From Bradyrhizobium sp. WSM1743 (GTDB lineage Bacteria; Pseudomonadota; Alphaproteobacteria; Rhizobiales; Xanthobacteraceae): a stretch of DNA of 64,000 nt. Under the pieces are notes generated by a model. That model ran no database searches, was not told the origin of the DNA, and worked only from the letters and a program-made list of their open reading frames with translations. Shown in pieces: positions 35,009 through 40,903 of the stretch (position 1 is the first letter of the stretch; each line of letters opens with the position of its first letter). The position numbers and the translations under genes are program-made. The stretch covers positions 24,063 through 88,062 of the forward strand of contig NZ_AXAZ01000030.1 of assembly GCF_000473065.1 (NCBI RefSeq), written 5' to 3'.

Positions 35009-35641
35009 ATGCCCAAGATCAGCGACAAGAAGCGCGAGGGCCGGCGGCAGCAGATCCTCGAAGGGGCCCTCGCCTGCTTTGCCGAGAACGGTTTTCACCA
35101 GACCGGCATGGCCGATATCGTCAAGCGGTCGGGCTTAAGCCACGGCGCGGTCTATCTCTATTTCCAGAGCAAGGACGATCTGATCGAAGCGCTCGCGGAC
35201 GACCGGCATCGCCGCGAAGCCGTGCTCAACTCGGTGGCGCAAGCATCGGGCGATCCGATCGAAGGTCTGCACGCGCTGGTCCGCGTTTACGCGCAATGGC
35301 TCACCGATCCCGCCGGCGAAGCCCGCCGCCGTGTCGGCATCCACGGCTGGGCCGAAGCGCTGCGCAACCGCCGCGTCCGCAGCAGCGTCGTCGAAGGCAT
35401 CGACATGCCGCGCGCGCTGATCGTGGCGCTGGTCGAGCGCGGCCAGCATGACGGGCTCATCAAGCGCGACCTCGGCGCCGAGGCGATCGCGCGTGTGCTG
35501 ATCGCGATCTTTCAAGGCTTTGTGCTGCAACAATGCTGGGGCGAGGATTTTGACGTCGACGCCTGCATGGCGGCCGTCGATGCCGTGATCGACGGCCTGC
35601 GCACGACCAAGCCGGACGTCAAGCGACGGACCAGGACATGA
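35009..35641 (+). CDS. TetR/AcrR family transcriptional regulator
   Basis: A 210-aa regulator. Its N-terminal helix-turn-helix (about residues 10-57) contains GALACFAENGFHQTGMADIVKR and GLSHGAVYLYFQSKDDLIEAL. The C-terminal ligand domain is helical. It ends 3 nt before the TauE/SafE gene, so the two are probably one transcript and the permease its target. Confidence 0.9.
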   Translation: MPKISDKKREGRRQQILEGALACFAENGFHQTGMADIVKRSGLSHGAVYLYFQSKDDLIEALADDRHRREAVLNSVAQASGDPIEGLHALVRVYAQWLTDPAGEARRRVGIHGWAEALRNRRVRSSVVEGIDMPRALIVALVERGQHDGLIKRDLGAEAIARVLIAIFQGFVLQQCWGEDFDVDACMAAVDAVIDGLRTTKPDVKRRTRT

Positions 35642-35644
35642 ACG

Positions 35645-36427
35645 ATGACCTGGATATATGAACTCCTCGCCGGCGCCGGCGTCGGCCTGGTCGCAGGATT
35701 GGCATCGGGCTTCTCGGGCACGAGCCCCGGCGGCGGCCTCGTCATCTTCTCCGTGCTGTTGCTCGGTGCCGAGCAGCACGTCGCCCAGGGCACGTCGCTG
35801 ATCGCGCAGATCCCTCCGACCGGCCTCGCCGGCGCGCGCCGCTACTGGCAGAGCGGCAATCGTAGTCCCTTGCCGTGGATCGTCTGGATCGGCGTCGGAT
35901 TTCTCATCGGTGGCGCGGGCGGTGGCTATGCCGCGGCGGCGGTCTCCGACACAGCGCTGCAATGGACCTACGTCGTCTATCTCGTCGCACTGATCGCAAT
36001 GCTGGCTCTGCGCAGCGACCGCAAGGATGGCGGCAGCCAGGCAAGCGCTTCAGCTGAATTGCCCTGGCAACCCCTGCTCCTCATCGGCACGCTGGCCGGC
36101 TTCTCCTCCGGCTTCATGGGCATCGGCGGTGGCCTCGCGATCACCGTTGGCCTCGCCGCGGGCCTGCGCGTCCCGCAACATCAGGCGCAGCTGGTCGCCC
36201 TCGTCTTCTCGCTCATCCCAACCAACATTCCAGCCGCCTCGGTCTACTGGAGCAAGGGGCTCATGGTCGGCTGGCCGGCCATCATAGGCATTTTGGCCGG
36301 GCTCTGGATCGGGACCGATCTCGGCGCACGCATGGCCAATGGCGTCAGCAAATCAGTGCTGCGCCGAGCCATGGTCGCCCTCGTCTCCCTAATGGCGCTC
36401 TACATGACCCACAAGGCGCTGAGCTGA
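35645..36427 (+). CDS. TauE/SafE family permease (TetR-linked)
   Basis: A 260-aa membrane protein with eight helices and the duplicated TSUP motif: GLASGFSGTSPGGGLVIFSVLL in the first half and GFSSGFMGIGGGLAITVGLAAGL in the second. Likely exports a sulfur- or carbon-containing anion. Only 3 nt separates it from the TetR gene. Convergent with the GST gene, whose stop lies next to its own. Confidence 0.88.
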   Translation: MTWIYELLAGAGVGLVAGLASGFSGTSPGGGLVIFSVLLLGAEQHVAQGTSLIAQIPPTGLAGARRYWQSGNRSPLPWIVWIGVGFLIGGAGGGYAAAAVSDTALQWTYVVYLVALIAMLALRSDRKDGGSQASASAELPWQPLLLIGTLAGFSSGFMGIGGGLAITVGLAAGLRVPQHQAQLVALVFSLIPTNIPAASVYWSKGLMVGWPAIIGILAGLWIGTDLGARMANGVSKSVLRRAMVALVSLMALYMTHKALS

Positions 36428-36428
36428 T

Positions 36429-37139
36429 TTACGGCCGCTTCGGAATGTTCAGCCCGCGCTGGACCGCCGGACGCGCCAGCCCGCGTTCAAGCCAGCCGCC
36501 GACCGCCTTGAACTGACTGAACTCCACGAGATCGCCGGCGCCATAGAAGCCGATGAGATTGCGCACCCAGCCCAGCATCGAGATGTCGGCGATGGTGTAG
36601 TCGTCATCCATGAACCATTGCCGGCTGGCCAGATGCGTCTCCATCACGCCCAGCAATCGCCTTGACTCGTTGACGTAGCGCTCCAGCGACCGCTTGTCCT
36701 CAAAATCCTTGCCGGCGAATTTGTGGAAGAAGCCGACCTGGCCGAACATCGGCCCGATGCCGCCCATCTGGAAATGCAGCCACTGGAGTGCCTGGTAGCG
36801 GCGCGAAGCATCCCGCGGCAGCAGCTTGCCGGTCTTCTCTGCGAGATACTGCAGGATCGCTCCGGATTCGAACAGCGGCAGCGGCCTGCCGCCGGGACCG
36901 TTAGGATCGAGGATCGCCGGGATCTTGCCGTTCGGATTGAGCGAGAGAAATTCGGGTGTCGTCTGATCGTCCTTGCCGAAATCAACGAGGTGAACTTCGT
37001 AAGGAAGCCCGATCTCCTCCAGCATGATCGAAACCTTGACGCCGTTTGGCGTCGGCAAGGAATAGAGCTGAAGCAATTCGGGATGTTTGGCTGGCCAACG
37101 CTTGGTGATGGGAAAGGCGGATAGATCGGGCATCGGCAC
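36429..37139 (-). CDS. Glutathione S-transferase, Nu-class / YghU-YfcG type
   Basis: A 236-aa protein with a thioredoxin-like N-terminal domain (QLYSLPTPNGVKVSIMLEE) and a helical GST C-terminal domain. The TPNG motif instead of a Tyr/Ser nucleophile, plus ESGAILQYLAEK, marks the Nu class, which acts as a glutathione-dependent disulfide or peroxide reductase. Confidence 0.85.
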   Translation of the reverse strand: MPMPDLSAFPITKRWPAKHPELLQLYSLPTPNGVKVSIMLEEIGLPYEVHLVDFGKDDQTTPEFLSLNPNGKIPAILDPNGPGGRPLPLFESGAILQYLAEKTGKLLPRDASRRYQALQWLHFQMGGIGPMFGQVGFFHKFAGKDFEDKRSLERYVNESRRLLGVMETHLASRQWFMDDDYTIADISMLGWVRNLIGFYGAGDLVEFSQFKAVGGWLERGLARPAVQRGLNIPKRP

Positions 37140-37233
37140 TCCGGCTGCATTCGCGAGATGCCGCCTAATCTAGGCGAGCCGGCGAACGGCGCAAGGTCAA
37201 CACTCAGCCGGGAATGTCGCGCAAGACGGCTGG

Positions 37234-37383
37234 CTACCGCGGCAACGCCGCGGCGGCGGCCGCGATCGGAGTCCTGGTTTCATGTTGCAGACGAGACTCG
37301 ATGAACCAGCGACCTGTGATCAGCAGCACGGCCGTAAAGGAAATCGCAAGCATCGCAGTCGCCCATTGGCGAACATCGTACAT
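37234..37383 (-). CDS. Small single-span membrane protein (49 aa)
   Basis: A small reading frame from ATG 37383 to TAG 37234. The protein has one hydrophobic helix (WATAMLAISFTAVLLITG) followed by a polar tail (FIESRLQHETRTPIA) ending in an Ala run. Composition and layout look like a real small membrane protein, but no strong ribosome site is visible and there is no known family. Tentative. Confidence 0.4.
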   Translation of the reverse strand: MYDVRQWATAMLAISFTAVLLITGRWFIESRLQHETRTPIAAAAAALPR

Positions 37384-37534
37384 GATCTTTTGTCCCACAG
37401 CAGCCTTGGCCTAAACGTCGGCTTCCACACCATGTTCCGATTTTGCAGGAAATTATGCCGATTTTTCCCGTCGCTTCGGACAAGGCGATACGTACTTCAT
37501 AGGGACCATTGGCCGTGCTGCGCGTTGTCGCTGC

Positions 37535-37747
37535 ATGAACGTCGAGAAGCGCGCCCTGCTCGATCACGCTGAACGCTGTCGCTGCGTCGCGAACGAGCTC
37601 GATCATGGCGAAGCCGCGCAGCGGTTGCGAGCGATGGCCGACGAGTATGAAGCGAGAGCGACAAGGCTGGAAGACGAAGGCGTCTCCTCGACTCCGGGTC
37701 GCATTAGTCGCTGCCAGCTCGAAGGCACAGGCGATCGGGAGGGCTGA
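37535..37747 (+). CDS. Small helical hypothetical protein (70 aa)
   Basis: A 70-aa protein, amphipathic helix-rich (KRALLDHAERCRCVANELD, AAQRLRAMADEYEARATRLE). This resembles a family of short conserved rhizobial proteins of unknown function with an AERCR...LADEYEARA pattern. No TM or signal. It ends 6 bp before the stop of the convergent DUF429 gene. Confidence 0.6.
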   Translation: MNVEKRALLDHAERCRCVANELDHGEAAQRLRAMADEYEARATRLEDEGVSSTPGRISRCQLEGTGDREG

Positions 37748-37753
37748 TCGGCC

Positions 37754-38467
37754 TCAAAAATTGATCTCCATTCGCAATCCGCGCGGATCGATCTCCTCGC
37801 CGCCGACACGCTGCGTGCTGTCGCGTGCCGCAATCGCACAGGCGCAGGCATCAATGAGATCATCGCGGCCGATGCCCGTGCCGTGACGCTGCGTCAACCA
37901 TTTCGGCAGACGCGTGAAACCGCGCTGCTCCAGCAGCGCAATGCGCTGCTGGAGACCGTGCGCCGACGTCTTCCTTGCGAGACGGACCCGCCCTGCGAGA
38001 TTCCAGAAGATCAACTCCGGATGCGCTTCGCCGATCACCGCCTGCCGCATTGGCGTCATGACGTCGTCGACCTCTCTCATCTTGCCCCTGATATTCCAGA
38101 GCTGCGCCGAGACACCCCTGCCCTTGCCTTCGTGCTCCCAGTAATGGCGATTGGCCGCAGCCATGTCGGAAAACGTCCAGAGATCGCGGCGTGCACCGAG
38201 AAACACGGCGGGGCCGATCAGGTCGCGCGCACGCAGATCGCAAGCGCGATAGCCGCTCGGATCCAGTCCGATCGGCATGTCGATCATCGCGCGTGCGTGC
38301 GGGATTGCGAGCAGGCGCATCAAGCCCGGCGAATAGTCGAAGCCGTGATCGCCGCGCTCGTCGATCCAGGCCGCGACCCAGCCGAAGCGAAATCCGTCGA
38401 GACCGAGATAGTTTGGCACGTCGTTCGTCTGTCCCTTTGCGATTTTCACACGCGCCTCGCTTGACAT
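37754..38467 (-). CDS. DUF429 predicted RNase H-fold nuclease
   Basis: A 237-aa protein of the DUF429 family. The N-terminal acidic beta-strand is LGLDGFRFGWVAAWID, then a middle motif MIDMPIGLDPSGYRACDLRAR, and the C-terminal DDLIDACACAIAAR supplies further acidic residues. The family is predicted to have an RNase H-like active site; its substrate is unknown. The start is the ATG at 38467. It is divergent from the RNA-repair locus. Confidence 0.82.
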   Translation of the reverse strand: MSSEARVKIAKGQTNDVPNYLGLDGFRFGWVAAWIDERGDHGFDYSPGLMRLLAIPHARAMIDMPIGLDPSGYRACDLRARDLIGPAVFLGARRDLWTFSDMAAANRHYWEHEGKGRGVSAQLWNIRGKMREVDDVMTPMRQAVIGEAHPELIFWNLAGRVRLARKTSAHGLQQRIALLEQRGFTRLPKWLTQRHGTGIGRDDLIDACACAIAARDSTQRVGGEEIDPRGLRMEINF

Positions 38468-38539
38468 CCGCAAGTTGCGGGCGTATGTCCCGCGCCCTCG
38501 CGAACACGTCCGTCCGCTAAAACGATGAACCGAATGATG

Positions 38540-38692
38540 AAGCACCGCTACGAAAGATTTGCGCATCTGTCGAATGGCCTTCGGCCAGTCGATGGCGCAT
38601 GCCCGGCTCATGGGAGCGATCTTGCCTGACCGCAAGATCGACAGTCCGCTTCTCACGGACCCTCCCGAGCCTGCCGCTCCGGAGGGTTTTTT
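38540..38692 (+). ncRNA. Candidate structured small RNA ending in a rho-independent terminator
   Basis: Four consecutive hairpins on the plus strand: 38570-38592 (TCGA-A-TGGCC/GGCCA-G-TCGA), 38618-38639 (GATCTTGC/GCAAGATC), 38644-38660 (GTCCG/CGGAC) and the terminator 38659-38687. No open frame in this stretch looks protein-like. The 5' end is uncertain and only estimated; an AT-rich stretch near 38516-38521 (CTAAAA) could be its -10 box. No known family recognised. It sits between DUF429 (divergent) and the Y RNA cluster. Confidence 0.5.
38659..38692 (+). terminator. Rho-independent terminator
   Basis: ACCCTCC (38659-38665) pairs with GGAGGGT (38681-38687), with inner GAGC/GCTC and a CTGCC loop, followed by T6 (38687-38692). 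A strong, textbook terminator facing rightward. It isolates the upstream small-RNA unit from the Y RNA operon. Confidence 0.88.
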
Positions 38693-38966
38693 GTTGCCCG
38701 CCGCGCGGCCCATTCGAACATCCCGGCAATGGCCGGAACGGGAGACCCGGATCCCGGGGCTCGCGCTGGAGAGGCGCGTGCCCAAGTGCGCGGGGCCTGC
38801 CGGAGGGAACGAGGCGATGAGCCGGACACCGATGGCAGAGCGAACCCGAATGGTTCGCAAGGTGCGGCGCGTCGACAGCGCCGCGATAGAATTTTCTTGA
38901 AGTTGATTTGCCGCGATGATCGCGGCTAACCGACGCTGGTTAGCGACCGATGCACAAACATCGGCC
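38693..38966 (+). other. Structured upstream region of the Y RNA operon
   Basis: There is no convincing reading frame. Hairpins occur at 38840-38858 (GCGAACC/GGTTCGC), 38864-38884 (GCGGCGC/GCGCCGC, followed by AATTTTCTT), 38910-38926 (CCGCGA/TCGCGG) and 38947-38964 (CCGATG/CATCGG). TTGAAG (38897) and TTGATT (38904) could be -35 elements, with CTAAC-like -10 sequence near 38927. I find no -24/-12 sigma-54 site, although RtcR-controlled rtc operons elsewhere use one. Confidence 0.4.
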
Positions 38967-39112
38967 TGGCGGTGGTGAAGATGTCTGTTACTTCGGATAG
39001 AGCGCCGTCCTGGCTTGCAGAACGGAGGTCGCGGGTTCGTCTCCCGCCGGCTGAAATGCCGTAGCTCAGTTTGCCTGACACGGGCAGCAACAGCATCGAT
39101 CGTTCCCCGCCA
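38967..39112 (+). ncRNA. Y RNA-like gene A (tRNA-mimicking, permuted)
   Basis: About 146 nt. Outer stem TGGCGG (38967-38972) with CCGCCA (39107-39112). Conserved internal loop TGGTGAA. Inner stem GATG-(bulge T)-CTGTT (38980-38989) with AACAG-CATC (39089-39097). Enclosed tRNA-like module: GAGC (39000-39003) can pair with GCTC (39064-39067) as a D-stem; an anticodon-arm-like hairpin CCGT...ACGG lies at 39005-39025; the T-arm is GCGGG-TTCGTCT-CCCGC (39031-39047); an acceptor-like stem CGGC/GCCG (39048-39061) is closed by TGAAAT. The T-arm and acceptor 3' side come before the 5' half, i.e. circularly permuted. First of three tandem copies upstream of the Ro60 gene. Confidence 0.82.
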
Positions 39113-39119
39113 ACCCAAT

Positions 39120-39279
39120 CACGATCCGTGGTGAAGATATCTGTTACTTCGCCTGCAACGCGAGAGGTCGCGGGTTCGAATCCCGCCCGGTGTACCATGC
39201 ACCGGTAGCTCAGAGGATAGAGCGCTTTCCGGCAAGCTTGCGCTTGCCGGGTCACAGAATCGCCTGTTCCCGGATCGTG
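39120..39279 (+). ncRNA. Y RNA-like gene B (tRNA-mimicking, near-complete acceptor stem with CCA)
   Basis: About 160 nt. Outer stem CACGATCCG/CGGATCGTG (39120-39128 with 39271-39279), 9 bp perfect. Internal loop TGGTGAA. Inner stem GAT-(bulge A)-TCTGT (39136-39144) with ACAGA-ATC (39254-39261). T-arm GCGGG-TTCGAAT-CCCGC (39170-39186), then a 7-bp acceptor CCGGTGT/GCACCGG (39187-39193 with 39199-39205) closed by ACCAT, which includes CCA. U8-A9-like TA, D-arm GCTC-AGAGGATA-GAGC (39208-39223). An 8-bp extra hairpin (39229-39250) replaces the anticodon arm. Its arms resemble tRNA-Arg of this group (inference). Confidence 0.85.
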
Positions 39280-39293
39280 TCCCCTTAGCCACC

Positions 39294-39427
39294 GCCGGTG
39301 GTGAAGAGCGCTGTTACTTCGGATCGCAATGTCGAAGGTTCGACTCCTTCCGGACGAAAGTCCGTAGCTCAGCGGTAGAGCATGTGACTTGCCCGCAAGG
39401 GCAGTACAGCCTCGCTTGTTCCCCGGC
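39294..39427 (+). ncRNA. Y RNA-like gene C (tRNA-mimicking, GAAA-capped acceptor)
   Basis: About 134 nt. Outer stem GCCGG/CCGGC (39294-39298 with 39423-39427). Internal loop TGGTGAA. Inner stem GAG-(bulge C)-GCTGT (39306-39314) with ACAGC-CTC (39406-39413). T-arm GAAGG-TTCGACT-CCTTC (39334-39350). Acceptor-like CGGAC-GAAA-GTCCG (39351-39364) with a GNRA cap. D-arm GCTC-AGCGGTA-GAGC (39367-39381). A further hairpin TGCCC-GCAA-GGGCA (39390-39403). It ends 26 nt before the rsr ribosome site with no terminator between, so it may be processed from the rsr leader. Confidence 0.85.
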
Positions 39428-39466
39428 ACCCCATTCCACTTCCCATCAAACCAAGAGGAGGCCGTC

Positions 39467-40792
39467 ATGGTCAGGCTCAACAAGATCGCTCGCGCCTTCA
39501 CGCGGGAGGGCGCGCGCGCAGTCCGCTTCACGCCCGAGACGGAGCTGAAGCGGGCGCTGATGAACTGCCTCCTGTGGGAGGACCAGTTCTACGAGGACGG
39601 CGTCTCCATCGCAGACCGCATCAAGGCGCTGGTGCCGAAGGTCACTCCCGCGCGCGTCGCGCAGCTTGCGATCGAGGCGCGCGAAGTGATGAAGCTGCGG
39701 CACGCGCCGCTGCTCGTCATCCGCGAGATGGCGCGCAACGAGAAGCACCGCGCCCTCGTCGCCGACACGCTCGCGCAGGTGATCCAGCGTCCCGACGAGA
39801 TGACGGAACTGCTCGCGATCTACTGGGCGGATGCGCTCGGGCCTCAGCAGCAGCGCAAGCGTCAGCCGGTCTCGGCGCAGGTGAAGAAGGGCCTTGCCCG
39901 CGCCCTGACCAAGTTCGACGCCTATCAGCTCGCCAAGTGGGACCGCGACGGCGCGGTGCGGATCAGGGACGTGCTGTTCCTGGTCCACGCCAAGCCGAAG
40001 GATGCCGAGCAGGCCAAGGTGTGGAAGCAGCTCGTCGACGGCGAGCTCGCCTCCCCCGACACCTGGGAGGTTTCGCTCTCGGCCGGCAAGAACAAGCGCG
40101 AGACCTTCAAGCGGCTGATCGCGGAGAAGAAGCTCGGTGGCCTGGCGCTCTTGCGCAATCTGCGGCTGATGCAGAATGCGCAGGTGCCGCGCGAGACCAT
40201 CGCAGGCGCGATCGAGGCGATGCGGACCGATCGTATCCTGCCCTATCGCTTCATCACGGCGGCGCGCTATGCGCCGGACTTCGAGCCTGAGCTCGAGGCT
40301 GCGATGCTCAAGTCGGTCAAGGACCATGTGCGGCTGCCGGGCCGCACCCGGCTCCTGATCGACGTGTCGGGTTCGATGTTCACGCCCCTCTCCGCGCAGT
40401 CGGAAATGACGCGCGCGGAGGCGGCATGTGGCCTTGCCATTCTCGCCCGCGAGATCTGCGACGAGGTCGAGATCTTCACCTTCTCCGATGAGGTGGTGAA
40501 GGTCCCTCCCCGCCGCGGCTTCGCGCTGCGGGATGCGATCATCGACTCGCAGGCGCATAGCGGAACCTGGCTCGGCAAGGCGGTGGCGGAGGTCGACCGC
40601 AAGGGCGACCGCCTCATCGTCTTCACCGACGAGCAGAGCCACGATCGGGTGCCCGAGCCCAAAGCGCGCGGCACCCTGGTGAACGTGGCCTCGTATCAGC
40701 ACGGTGTCGGCCACGGCGCCTGGACCCGCGTCAACGGCTTCTCCGAGGCCGTGGTCGCGTGGATCGCGGCGTCGGAGACGGCGTTGAACTGA
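39467..40792 (+). CDS. rsr: TROVE-vWA Ro60 homologue (Rsr)
   Basis: A 441-aa RNA-binding ring protein. Residues about 15-285 form the helical TROVE domain that binds the Y RNA stem outside and misfolded RNA ends in the central hole. Residues about 293-437 form a von Willebrand A domain with MIDAS motif DVSGSM (299-304). The ATG at 39467 is preceded by AGAGGAGG (39454-39461), an excellent ribosome site. It lies 39 nt after Y RNA C and 111 nt before rtcB. Bacterial Rsr works with Y RNAs and exonucleases in RNA decay, rRNA maturation and stress survival. Confidence 0.93.
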   Translation: MVRLNKIARAFTREGARAVRFTPETELKRALMNCLLWEDQFYEDGVSIADRIKALVPKVTPARVAQLAIEAREVMKLRHAPLLVIREMARNEKHRALVADTLAQVIQRPDEMTELLAIYWADALGPQQQRKRQPVSAQVKKGLARALTKFDAYQLAKWDRDGAVRIRDVLFLVHAKPKDAEQAKVWKQLVDGELASPDTWEVSLSAGKNKRETFKRLIAEKKLGGLALLRNLRLMQNAQVPRETIAGAIEAMRTDRILPYRFITAARYAPDFEPELEAAMLKSVKDHVRLPGRTRLLIDVSGSMFTPLSAQSEMTRAEAACGLAILAREICDEVEIFTFSDEVVKVPPRRGFALRDAIIDSQAHSGTWLGKAVAEVDRKGDRLIVFTDEQSHDRVPEPKARGTLVNVASYQHGVGHGAWTRVNGFSEAVVAWIAASETALN

Positions 40793-40806
40793 TGCGCAAC
40801 GACGAC

Positions 40807-40835
40807 GGCCCCGGACGCAAAACGCGCCCGGGGCC
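40807..40835 (+). other. Hairpin between rsr and rtcB
   Basis: GGCCCCGG (40807-40814) pairs with CCGGGGCC (40828-40835) around a short A-rich loop. No T-run follows, so it is more likely an mRNA processing or stability element than a terminator. Confidence 0.55.
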
Positions 40836-40903
40836 ACCGAAATCTCTGAAATGATCCGCCCGCCCCGGTTATGGTGCGAGTGGAATGACAAGGACCCACG
40901 ACC

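Noticed and set aside
37280..37606. A 108-aa minus-strand ORF
   Set aside because: Cys/Arg-rich random-looking composition, and it conflicts with two better small ORFs.
38559..38900. A plus-strand ORF across the terminator and Y RNA upstream region
   Set aside because: It crosses a strong terminator and has no protein-like features.
39000..39223. Ordinary tRNA genes suggested by GGTTCGAATCC and TAGCTCAG words
   Set aside because: The T-arm precedes the D-arm in every copy and no anticodon arm sits between them in normal order, so a mature tRNA cannot form without permutation. They fit Y RNA modules instead.
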